Source of the DNA: CAZCZR01 sp964503455
GTDB taxonomy: Bacteria; Bacillota; Clostridia; UBA1381
Assembly (NCBI GenBank): GCA_964503455.1
Contig: CAZCZR010000002.1
Coordinates: 1 to 59,829, forward strand
Reading direction: 5' to 3'
DNA length: 59,829 bases
Shown here: one piece after another, positions 51,669-58,766 of the stretch
How positions within the stretch are numbered: position 1 is the first letter of the stretch
How the letters are laid out: the number at the start of each line of letters is the position of its first letter
The notes under the pieces: model-generated
What the model saw: the letters and a program-made list of their open reading frames with translations, nothing else
The model's database searches: none
What the model was told of the DNA's origin: nothing
Made by a program: the position numbers and the translations under genes

Positions 51669-52598
51669 CTACATTTCCGCAGCCGCGGCGATGCGGTCCT
51701 TTATAACAGCGCAGCTTGCGTCAAACCGCTCCTTTTCCTCCTCGGTCAGGGGCAGCTCTATGATCTCCTCAATGCCGTTTTCGCCTATTACGCAGGGAAC
51801 TCCGGCGTGCAGACCGTACTGTCCGTATTCGCCTTCAAGCAGGGCGGAGGCGGGAAGTATGCGCTTCTCATCATTCAGCACCGCCTGAGCCATATCCGCC
51901 AGAGCGTACCCTATGCCAAACTCCGTGGCGTTCTTGCCGTTGATTATATCCATGCCGATCATGCGTGTGCGTTCAAGTATCCGCTCCTTATCCAGGTTCA
52001 GCCTGCCGGCAATATCGTCAAAGCGTTTGCCGCCTATGCTTACGGCGGAAAACGGTATCATCTGCGAATCGCCGTGTTCTCCCATTGAATACGCCTGTAC
52101 GGATACGGGATCATAGCCCGTAAGCTCCGAAAGAATACGCCTGAGCCTTGCGCTGTCGAGCGTTGTCCCCGTACCGAATACGCGGTTTTTCTCAAATCCG
52201 AGTCCCTTTCGGAAATAGTCCGCTATTACATCGCAGGGATTTGAAATGGAAATAACTATGCCGCCGAAGTCGGCGCTGCGAAGATGCGGCAGTATCTCTT
52301 TCGCCGCCGCCACCGACGCGCCCATGACATCGAGCCTTGTCTGCCCCGGAAGTCTCGGAACACCCGCAGCGATCACTAAAATATCGGAGTCGGCGCAGTC
52401 GGAATAATCTCCCGCGTGTACCTTTACCGGCGTAGGCATGAACGATACCGCGTCCGCTATGTCCCACGCGTTTGCGGCGCATTTTTCCCTGTCAATATCT
52501 ATCAGAGCTATCTCCGTGCAGACGCTCCTGTGACACAGGCTGTACGCGCAGTGCGTTCCCACGTGTCCCGCGCCTATTATCGTTATTTTCCTTTTCAT
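51669..52598 (-). CDS. LDH/MDH superfamily NAD-dependent 2-hydroxyacid dehydrogenase
   Basis: The 309-residue enzyme has the Rossmann motif GAGHVGTHCAYS, ISNPCDV, LDSARLRRIL (Asp148, Arg151) and the catalytic His175 in SMGEHGDSQ. The specificity loop reads GVPRLPGQTR: Arg82 stands where lactate dehydrogenases have Gln102, as in malate dehydrogenases, while Arg88 matches Arg109. So a dicarboxylic or otherwise unusual 2-oxoacid is possible and the label L-lactate dehydrogenase may be wrong. ATG 52598 has GGAG 7 nt upstream. It lies inside an ABC importer operon, between the binding protein and permease genes. Confidence 0.88.
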   Translation of the reverse strand: MKRKITIIGAGHVGTHCAYSLCHRSVCTEIALIDIDREKCAANAWDIADAVSFMPTPVKVHAGDYSDCADSDILVIAAGVPRLPGQTRLDVMGASVAAAKEILPHLRSADFGGIVISISNPCDVIADYFRKGLGFEKNRVFGTGTTLDSARLRRILSELTGYDPVSVQAYSMGEHGDSQMIPFSAVSIGGKRFDDIAGRLNLDKERILERTRMIGMDIINGKNATEFGIGYALADMAQAVLNDEKRILPASALLEGEYGQYGLHAGVPCVIGENGIEEIIELPLTEEEKERFDASCAVIKDRIAAAAEM

Positions 52599-52615
52599 TG
52601 CTGTTCTCCCCAAAT

Positions 52616-52649
52616 AGAGCCTGTTCCGCTATTTATGCGAACAGGCTCT
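52616..52649 (-). terminator. Intercistronic stem-loop between binding protein and dehydrogenase genes
   Basis: AGAGCCTGTTC (52616-52626) pairs perfectly over 11 bp with GAACAGGCTCT (52639-52649). No U-tract follows on the minus strand. Such stem-loops after binding-protein genes usually protect the upstream message or cut down read-through, so the binding protein would be made in excess of the genes that follow. Confidence 0.75.
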
Positions 52650-52700
52650 CGCAAAGACGCCGTGCGCCCGTACAAGGCGCGCAGCCGTCCGTCTTTATTT

Positions 52701-53729
52701 TCAGTTTTCGGTTTTAATTTCCTTAAATTCGGCCTTGATGCTTTCGGGTATCTCAATTCCGAGATTTGAAGCAACATCGGTGTTTATCATCTTGGCGTAC
52801 TCTTTTATAGCCTCAACGTGATTGTCCGCGATGCTCTCTCCGTTTAAGATGCGCTCCGCCATCTGAGCCGTCTGTCTGCCGAGGACAGTGTAGTCTATGC
52901 CGACTGTCGCCAGTCCGCCGTCCTTTACCATTGAATCGGCGCCCACATAAAGCGGGAGCTTCGCGTTATCGACAACATTCGTATACGCCGGCATTGCTGA
53001 CGCCACCATATTGTCATTGGGCGTGAAAAACGCGTCAACGCTTCCCACCAAGGATGAAGCCGCCTGCTGAACATCGGCAGCGGAAGCTATCGTCGCTTCC
53101 TTGTATGAAAGGCCATGCTCGTCGCAGTACGCTCTTGCTCTTTCAATACCCGTCAGAGAATTGACCTCGCCGGGGTTGTATACAAAGCCGAACGTCTTTG
53201 CCTCCGGCGTAAGCTCCGCCGCCAAAGCGAAAATATCCTCTATCGCGATTGAATTGGAAACGCCCGTCACATTTTTGTCCGTCTTGTCAAACGCCTCTAC
53301 AATACCCGCCTCAACGGGGTTGCTTACCGCCGAGAACACGATCGGTATCTGCGAGGTTGCCGCAAGCGCCGCCTGCGCCGTCGGTGTCGCTATAGGTATG
53401 ATCATGTCAACGCCGTCGCTCACCAAAGACTGCATTATGGACGGAAGAAGAGTCGAATCGCCGTTGGCGTTTTTCTCGATGATTTCTATCTTATCCATCA
53501 TGCCGTTTTTCTCAAACTCGCTTTTTATGGTTTCGCGTATCTCGTTAAGCGAGGGATGATCCACGTGCTGAACTATAGCCACCTTCAGCTTATCGCCGCT
53601 GTCCGCCGACGAACTGTTTTCGGCGGGAGCTTTTGTGCCGCCGCAGGCTGCCAGCGAAAACAGCACCGTCCCCGCCAATACGGCGGACGCCGCCTTCTTG
53701 AATATGTTTTTAACCGCTCCTTGTTTCAT
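52701..53729 (-). CDS. ABC transporter substrate-binding lipoprotein (TrpX-like, PF04392)
   Basis: The 342-residue protein has a lipoprotein signal with lipobox LAAC (Cys29), a Ser/Ala-rich spacer, then a two-lobed binding fold beginning KLKVAIVQHVDHPSLNEI. Typical segments are IPIVFSAVSNPVEAGIV, FGFVYNPGEVNS and YVGADSMVKDGGLATVG. Relatives bind tryptophan or other small compounds. It is the first gene of the operon, preceded by a leader with a terminator, so its ligand or a related signal probably controls read-through. GGGAGG precedes the ATG. Confidence 0.92.
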   Translation of the reverse strand: MKQGAVKNIFKKAASAVLAGTVLFSLAACGGTKAPAENSSSADSGDKLKVAIVQHVDHPSLNEIRETIKSEFEKNGMMDKIEIIEKNANGDSTLLPSIMQSLVSDGVDMIIPIATPTAQAALAATSQIPIVFSAVSNPVEAGIVEAFDKTDKNVTGVSNSIAIEDIFALAAELTPEAKTFGFVYNPGEVNSLTGIERARAYCDEHGLSYKEATIASAADVQQAASSLVGSVDAFFTPNDNMVASAMPAYTNVVDNAKLPLYVGADSMVKDGGLATVGIDYTVLGRQTAQMAERILNGESIADNHVEAIKEYAKMINTDVASNLGIEIPESIKAEFKEIKTEN

Positions 53730-53781
53730 TTCCGAAGCCTCCCTGAAATAATAAATTTATCAGATTTTTTAAGAAAGCCGT

Positions 53782-53806
53782 AAAAAAGCCGCGTCAAACA
53801 CGCGGC
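53782..53806 (-). terminator. Leader terminator (attenuator) of the binding-protein operon
   Basis: On the minus strand GCCGCGT pairs with ACGCGGC (53806-53788) around a 5-nt loop and runs directly into six U (53787-53782). It lies about 53 bp before the start codon and about 190 nt after the promoter, so the operon can be expressed only if this terminator is passed. Confidence 0.85.
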
Positions 53807-54000
53807 AGAATTTACTGAAAGAACTGCAACCGGTCTCTGCTGCGCTCATCTGTATACAATTGAATAAGTTTAATGTATTCTTATCCGAACCTATCCAGTT
53901 GTCCGGCTTGCATTAAGTACGCTGTTTCAATATATATGCCTATATATGCCCAATACAAACCGCATCTTCTCGTCTTATCTTTTCTCAACTAATCTAACGG
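53807..54000 (-). promoter_or_regulatory. Unidentified leader RNA of the binding-protein operon
   Basis: About 190 nt of transcribed leader lie between the promoter and the attenuator. It contains an exact tandem 10-bp repeat (TATATATGCC on the plus strand at 53931 and 53941), several possible short hairpins, and a segment (53890-53917) resembling part of the cobalamin riboswitch leader on the other strand. I see no T-box sequence, no full TRAP site and no B12 aptamer core. Its class is unknown. Confidence 0.5.
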
Positions 54001-54004
54001 TGTT

Positions 54005-54033
54005 ATTATACCACGCCGCAGGGCGTTTGTCAA
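54005..54033 (-). promoter_or_regulatory. Consensus promoter of the binding-protein operon
   Basis: On the minus strand TTGACA (54033-54028), 17 bp, TATAAT (54010-54005): a full consensus sigma-A promoter. Such strength fits control by attenuation. It is divergent from the riboswitch promoter, with about 75 bp between the two -35 boxes. Confidence 0.9.
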
Positions 54034-54109
54034 TAGTTTTTTTGAAGCGGCGGAAAAATGTAAATTGCGGTAAAGTGCGTAAATTCACGCATAAATACAA
54101 ATATACATA

Positions 54110-54138
54110 TTGACTTTTCCATACGCTGATGTTATAAT
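54110..54138 (+). promoter_or_regulatory. Promoter of the cobalamin riboswitch operon
   Basis: TTGACT (54110-54115), 17 bp, TATAAT (54133-54138). The expected start site is about 15 nt before the aptamer. Confidence 0.88.
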
Positions 54139-54159
54139 AAGGTAAAATAAAATAATAAA

Positions 54160-54352
54160 GCGGCAGGTGTCGGATGAGAATGTGTTATTTCCCGCAAGGA
54201 CATAACATTTCTCGGATCCGGTGAAAAGGGAAGCAGGTGCGAATCCTGCGCGAACTCGTCACTGTATTTAGGGAGCGTAAGCCAATATGTCACTGAGAAA
54301 TCGGGAAGGCGGCTTATGCGGCGATCTTTAAGTCAGGAGACCTGCCTGCCGC
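54160..54352 (+). ncRNA. Adenosylcobalamin riboswitch aptamer
   Basis: The closing stem pairs GCGGCAGG (54160-54167) with CCTGCCGC (54345-54352). Inside are the conserved pieces in order: GGTGAAAAGGGAA followed by GCAGGTGCGAATCCTGC (54219-54249), CGTCACTGTA, GTCACTG, and the B12 box AAGTCAGGAGACCTGCC (54330-54346). Cobalamin binding is known to repress downstream genes in this class. It sits 280 nt before the chelatase-like gene, with hairpins in between that can act as expression platform. Confidence 0.95.
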
Positions 54353-54477
54353 TGTACGGGAATTTTTATTCCAAACCACGAGTAATTGGTTGTACATCAA
54401 AGCGCACAAAACAGAACTTGAAATTGAGTGAGCTCTTTATTTCGCTATATCTTTTTATCGGGCTTATTCAATTTTCC

Positions 54478-54545
54478 GGTTTGCGTTAAGCTTCGTTATT
54501 CGATACGGATTACTTAACGCAAGCCATATAGCGGCTGTCTTTTTT
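54478..54545 (+). promoter_or_regulatory. Riboswitch expression-platform hairpin
   Basis: GGTTTGCGTTAAG (54478-54490) pairs with CTTAACGCAAGCC (54513-54525) over 13 bp with one G-U, around a 22-nt loop. A short AGCC/GGCT hairpin (54522-54536) competes for its 3' end and is followed by TTTTTT (54540-54545). The mutually exclusive pairing suggests an on/off switch element. Confidence 0.6.
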
Positions 54546-54563
54546 GTGTTCCCTTTTTGTCCT

Positions 54564-54591
54564 CCGTTTACCCGTGTAACCGGATTTTTTT
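54564..54591 (+). terminator. Riboswitch-controlled terminator
   Basis: CCGTTTAC (54564-54571) pairs with GTAACCGG (54576-54583) with one mismatch and a 4-nt loop, followed by seven U (54585-54591). It lies 43 bp before the start codon and is the most likely stop point when cobalamin is bound. Confidence 0.7.
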
Positions 54592-54633
54592 ATTACCGCG
54601 TCAAAATCATTTTACAAACAGGAGGACAACAAA

Positions 54634-55776
54634 ATGAAAAAATCAGTTGCAGTATTGCTTACGGCGGCGGTTCTGGGCGCGTCACTCGCGGGCTGCGCGC
54701 AGTCGGACAAGGATAAGGCGGATAAAACCGCCGCTTTGATCGACGCTATCTATGTGCAGGAGAGAACAGACGAAACGGACGCTCAGTGCGCGGAGGCAAA
54801 AGCCGCGTGGGATGAGCTGACCGATGCTCAAAAGGAGCTTGTCAGCGGCGAGAACGCCGACCCCGATTACTTCGGCAGAGATACCGGCGACGCGGGAGCC
54901 GACGACCCTCTTAACGGCGACGGCATAGGAGAAAACGAGCTTCTGGTGGTAAGCTTCGGCACATCCTTCAACGACAGCAGAGCGGAGGATATAAAGGGCA
55001 TCGAGGACGCTCTTGCGAAAGCTTATCCCGACTGGTCTGTCAGAAGAGCGTTTACCGCCCAGATCATTATCAATCATGTTCAGGCAAGGGATGGCGAGTT
55101 TATCGACAATATGCAGCAGGCTTTGGATCGCGCGGTGAAAAACGGCGTGAAAAACCTCGCGGTACAGCCGACGCATCTGATGCACGGCGCGGAATACGAT
55201 GAGCTGACCGAAGCTCTTGATGATTATAAGGATAAATTTGAAACGGTAAAGGTTGCCGAGCCGCTTCTCGGCGATCTCGGCGCGGACGCGTCGGTTATAA
55301 ACGCGGATAAAAAAGCCGTTGCGGAGGCTGTTACGGCGGAGGCTGTAAAGGCCGCCGGCTATGAAAGCCTTGACGCCGCGAAGCAGGATAAAACGGCGTT
55401 TGTCTTTTTGGGACACGGCACCATGCACACTGCAAAGGTGTCCTACAGTCAAATGCAGACGCAAATGACCGAGCTTGGATATGACAACGTATTCATCGGC
55501 ACAGTCGAGGGCGAGCCGGAGGAAACGGCTTGCGAGGCGGTTATTGAAGCGGTGGCGGATGCCGGATACAATAAGGTTGTCCTCCGTCCGCTTATGGTAG
55601 TAGCCGGCGATCACGCCAATAATGATATGGCGGGCGATGACGAGGATTCCTGGAAGAGTATGTTTGAAGGCTCCGGCAAGTTTGAAAGCGTTGACACGCA
55701 GATTTCGGGTCTTGGACGTATTCCGGCGATACAGGATATTTATATCGCGCACACAGCGGCGATTGTCAATGAATAA
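54634..55776 (+). CDS. Exported lipoprotein homologue of sirohydrochlorin cobaltochelatase CbiK
   Basis: CbiK inserts Co2+ into sirohydrochlorin (or Fe2+ in some species). The 380-residue protein has a lipoprotein signal with lipobox LAGC (Cys21). A helical segment follows (about 30-70), matching the surface-protein repeat ending in WDELTDAQKELV, then an acidic linker. The chelatase domain runs from about 102 to 380. Metal-ligand motifs are intact: PTHLMHGAEYDE (His181, His184) and FLGHGTMHTAKVSY (His261, His265). Chelatases of anaerobic cobalamin synthesis are normally cytoplasmic; exported CbiK forms are known from Desulfovibrio. Control by a B12 riboswitch and the importer downstream suggest a role in acquiring or editing external tetrapyrroles or cobalt. 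Confidence 0.9.
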   Translation: MKKSVAVLLTAAVLGASLAGCAQSDKDKADKTAALIDAIYVQERTDETDAQCAEAKAAWDELTDAQKELVSGENADPDYFGRDTGDAGADDPLNGDGIGENELLVVSFGTSFNDSRAEDIKGIEDALAKAYPDWSVRRAFTAQIIINHVQARDGEFIDNMQQALDRAVKNGVKNLAVQPTHLMHGAEYDELTEALDDYKDKFETVKVAEPLLGDLGADASVINADKKAVAEAVTAEAVKAAGYESLDAAKQDKTAFVFLGHGTMHTAKVSYSQMQTQMTELGYDNVFIGTVEGEPEETACEAVIEAVADAGYNKVVLRPLMVVAGDHANNDMAGDDEDSWKSMFEGSGKFESVDTQISGLGRIPAIQDIYIAHTAAIVNE

Positions 55777-55792
55777 AGGCGGGATTTAACAG

Positions 55793-56626
55793 ATGCTTTC
55801 AAAGATAAGAAAAACAGGAAAAATTTACATATTTGTATGCATAGCGCTTATATCGAGCCTTCTTATGTCCGCCTGCGGCGGCGCTCCCCAAAAGGAAGCA
55901 TCGCTTGAGGACGGAGTATATGACGCGGATTTCAGCACGGACAACAGTATGTTCCATGTAAGCGAAGCCTGCGGCGGAAAAGGCGTTCTTACGGTATCAG
56001 GCGGGGAAATGACGATCCATGTTTCGCTGGCGTCGGAAAATATAGTGAATTTGTATCCGGGTCTTGCCAAGGACGCGCAAAAGGACGGCGCCGAGCTGCT
56101 TATGCCGACTGTCGATACCGTTACCTACAGCGACGGTATCTCGGAGGAGGTATACGGCTTTGATGTTCCCGTACCCGCGCTTGATGAGGAATTTGATCTG
56201 GCGCTTCTCGGCAAAAAGGGAACGTGGTACGACCACAAGGTAAGCGTTTCAAATCCCGTGAAGAAGGACAGCGCGGAGGAAAACACGGGCGTATCGGTTA
56301 TCGGTCAGGGCGACGGAGAATATACAGTCGATGTAAAAGCAGAGGGCGGCAGCGGAAAAGCGTCGGTATCTTCACCCGCGCTGATTACGGTCAGGGACGG
56401 AAAAGCCTTCGCCCGCATAGAATGGAGCAGTCCCCATTACGATTACATGATAGTCGGGGACGAAACCCTACAGCCGGTCAACAGCGGCGGCAATTCCGTG
56501 TTTGAGATCCCCGTCGCGGCCTTTGACGAGCCGATAACCGTCATCGCGGACACGACAGCCATGTCAACGCCGCATGAGATCGAATACACTCTGACCTTCT
56601 CCTCGGCGTCGGCGAAAAAGCAATGA
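55793..56626 (+). CDS. Lipoprotein with two related beta-rich repeats, possible tetrapyrrole binder
   Basis: A 277-residue protein with lipobox MSAC (Cys28). Two repeats share a framework: DGVYDADF ... VLTVSGGEM ... FDVPVPALDEEF ... WYDH (about 38-152) and DGEYTVDV ... LITVRDGKA ... FEIPVAAFDEPI ... TPHE (about 173-270). The second has the distinctive HYDYMIV (215-221) and IADTTAMSTPHEIEYTLTF. The outline recalls NEAT-type heme-binding beta sandwiches, but I cannot assign a family. It starts 16 bp after the chelatase-like gene and overlaps the binding-protein gene by ATGA, so a role as surface receptor or relay for the importer is my inference. Confidence 0.75.
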   Translation: MLSKIRKTGKIYIFVCIALISSLLMSACGGAPQKEASLEDGVYDADFSTDNSMFHVSEACGGKGVLTVSGGEMTIHVSLASENIVNLYPGLAKDAQKDGAELLMPTVDTVTYSDGISEEVYGFDVPVPALDEEFDLALLGKKGTWYDHKVSVSNPVKKDSAEENTGVSVIGQGDGEYTVDVKAEGGSGKASVSSPALITVRDGKAFARIEWSSPHYDYMIVGDETLQPVNSGGNSVFEIPVAAFDEPITVIADTTAMSTPHEIEYTLTFSSASAKKQ

Positions 56627-57765
56627 TCAAAAAAACACTTTTGTGTCTTGTCGGTATAATTTTTACAATAACGGCAGCGTCATGCGGCGTATCGCGGGAC
56701 GCTGCCAAGCCGGCGGACTACGTAAGCTCCTCGCTTAAATACGAATCGCGGACCGAGCTTGATTATGCCGAGGGCTTTACGATAGACCGTTACGAGGGCG
56801 GCTATTCGCTGATAAGCATATCCGACGGAAGCAGGTTTTTAACGGTGCCCGACGGCATGAACGCGCCGGAGGATCTTGCGGAGGATATTGTGACCCTGCG
56901 GCAGCCGGCAGATAATATTTATCTTGCGGCGTCAGCCGTGATGGATATGTTCGCCGCGCTTGACGCAACGGACAGTATTTCTTTGTCGGGCATAAAGGAG
57001 AGCGGCTGGTACATAGATGAAGCGAAAGAGGCAATGTCGCTTGGGAAAATCGTATACGCCGGCAAGTACAGCGCTCCGGATTATGAGCTGATCTTAAATT
57101 CGGGCTGCTCTCTTGCGATCGAGTCCACAATGATATTACATTCCCCCGAAGTAAAGGAAAAGCTGGAGAATCTGGGCATACCTGTGCTTATTGACCGTTC
57201 AAGCTACGAAGGTCATCCTTTGGGAAAGACGGAGTGGATAAAGCTGTACGGCGCGCTTACCGGCAGGGAGGATGAAGCCGAGCTGATATTTAATCGGCAA
57301 AAAGAGCTGGCGGATTCCGCCGTCGGCGATAAAACGGGCAAAACAGTCGCGTTTTTCTATATCACCTCCAACGGGGCGGTGAATGTACGCAAATCGGGAG
57401 ATTATGTGCCGAAAATGATAGAGCTTGCGGGAGGACAGTATATATTTTCCGATCTCGGCGACGATACGGCGTCCTCCTCGGTTAATATGCAGGCAGAGGA
57501 ATTTTACGCGGCGGCAAAGGACGCGGATTATCTCGTGTATAACAGCACTGTCGCGGGCGAGGTGTCCTCAAAAGAGGAGCTTTTGCAAAAAAGCGCGCTG
57601 CTTTCCGATTTTAAGGCGTTCTCGGATGGGAATGTATTTTGTGTGTCAAAGAATTTATATCAGGAGTCTGTAAGCACGGGCGTCTTTATACTTGATCTTC
57701 ATAAAATGCTGACGTCGGACGGAGCGGGGGATGAAAGCTTTGAATATCTTTTCAGACTTGAATAA
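56623..57765 (+). CDS. ABC transporter substrate-binding lipoprotein (BtuF/FecB-like, PF01497)
   Basis: The 380-residue lipoprotein (lipobox AASC, Cys21) has the class III binding fold. An N-terminal lobe has DIVTLRQPADNIYLAASAVMD, the middle helix region follows, and the C-terminal lobe has VAFFYITSNGAVNVRKSGDYV and PKMIELAGGQYIFSDL. Ligands in this family are corrinoids, heme or ferric siderophores; the upstream riboswitch favours corrinoids. Its 3' end overlaps the permease gene by 35 bp. Confidence 0.9.
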   Translation: MIKKTLLCLVGIIFTITAASCGVSRDAAKPADYVSSSLKYESRTELDYAEGFTIDRYEGGYSLISISDGSRFLTVPDGMNAPEDLAEDIVTLRQPADNIYLAASAVMDMFAALDATDSISLSGIKESGWYIDEAKEAMSLGKIVYAGKYSAPDYELILNSGCSLAIESTMILHSPEVKEKLENLGIPVLIDRSSYEGHPLGKTEWIKLYGALTGREDEAELIFNRQKELADSAVGDKTGKTVAFFYITSNGAVNVRKSGDYVPKMIELAGGQYIFSDLGDDTASSSVNMQAEEFYAAAKDADYLVYNSTVAGEVSSKEELLQKSALLSDFKAFSDGNVFCVSKNLYQESVSTGVFILDLHKMLTSDGAGDESFEYLFRLE

Positions 57766-58765
57766 GAGAGCCGCGCTGCTGTTTGCGGTGTCGGCAGCTC
57801 TTGTTATACTTTTACTTTTTCTTAATATTATGATCGGCAGCGTGTACGTATCTTTTCCCGACGCGCTGCGCGGTATGCTGCGCCTCGGCGATAATACTGC
57901 CTCGGACATCATCATGAAGATACGTTTTCCGCGCGCGATAGCGGCGGTTATTTTAGGCGGGGCCTTGGCCCTGTCGGGATATTTGCTGCAAACGTTTTTC
58001 CATAACCCGATAGCGGGCCCGTTTGTCCTTGGAATTTCATCCGGCGCGAAGCTTGTTGTGGCGCTGACAATGGTGTTTTCGTTGGAAAGGGCGATAAAAA
58101 TCAACTCGTTTATGCTGATACTGTCCGCGTTTGCGGGGTCCATGCTTTCCATGGGATTCGTGCTTGCCGTTTCAAAAAAGGTGAAGCATACGGCGACGCT
58201 GATCGTAAGCGGCATTATGATAGGCTATATCTGCTCGGCGGTGACAGATCTGGCGGTCACCTTTGCCGAGGATTCCGACATTGTAAACCTGCATAACTGG
58301 TCAATGGGAAGCTTTTCGGGCATTTCGTGGAGCAATGTGGCTGTTATGGCTGTTGTGGTGGCTGCGGCCGCCTGCGTTGTTTTTATGATGTCAAAGCCGC
58401 TTGCGGCATATCAGCTGGGCGAAGCCTACGCAAGAAGCATGGGACTGAATATACGCGCTTTCAGAGCCGCTCTTGTATTGCTGTCGGGCATACTTTCCGC
58501 CTGCGTGACAGCCTTTGCGGGGCCTGTGTCGTTTGTGGGCATAGCCGTTCCGCAGCTTGCGAAAAGGCTTTTTCATACGGCGAAGCCGATGATACTGATA
58601 CCCGCCTGTTTTCTGGGCGGAGCCGTGTGGTGTCTGTTCTGCGACCTTCTGGCAAGGACCGTATTCGCCCCGACGGAGCTTTCCATCAGCACAGTAACGG
58701 CAATATTCGGCGTACCCGTTGTGATTTATGTGCTGCTGCGTCAAAAGAAGGAGAAGCTGTATTGA
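57731..58765 (+). CDS. FecCD/BtuC family ABC permease
   Basis: The 344-residue membrane protein has about ten helices and the family features IRFPRAIAAVILGGALALSG, followed by GYLLQTFFHNPIAGPFVLGISSGA (partly quoted: NPIAGPFVLGISSGA), and VGIAVPQLAKRLF near the C-terminus for coupling to the ATPase. It forms a homodimeric channel for corrinoid or similar ligands. The start lies inside the binding-protein gene behind GGAGCGGGGG. Confidence 0.94.
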   Translation: MKALNIFSDLNKRAALLFAVSAALVILLLFLNIMIGSVYVSFPDALRGMLRLGDNTASDIIMKIRFPRAIAAVILGGALALSGYLLQTFFHNPIAGPFVLGISSGAKLVVALTMVFSLERAIKINSFMLILSAFAGSMLSMGFVLAVSKKVKHTATLIVSGIMIGYICSAVTDLAVTFAEDSDIVNLHNWSMGSFSGISWSNVAVMAVVVAAAACVVFMMSKPLAAYQLGEAYARSMGLNIRAFRAALVLLSGILSACVTAFAGPVSFVGIAVPQLAKRLFHTAKPMILIPACFLGGAVWCLFCDLLARTVFAPTELSISTVTAIFGVPVVIYVLLRQKKEKLY

Positions 58766-58766
58766 T

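Noticed and set aside
53807..53860. Possible B12 box (AGCAGAGACCGG) on the minus strand in the importer leader
   Set aside because: It only loosely resembles the B12 box and the other conserved aptamer pieces are absent, so a second cobalamin riboswitch is not supported.
53807..54000. T-box or TRAP control of the TrpX-like operon
   Set aside because: No UGGNACCGCG-type T-box precedes the terminator and no stem I landmarks are visible. A few UAG/GAG triplets near the 5' end are too few for a TRAP site.
54682..55752. Minus-strand open frame of 356 codons opposite the CbiK-like gene
   Set aside because: The plus-strand product has intact family motifs and a signal peptide. The reverse frame reads as a low-quality shadow without a start signal.
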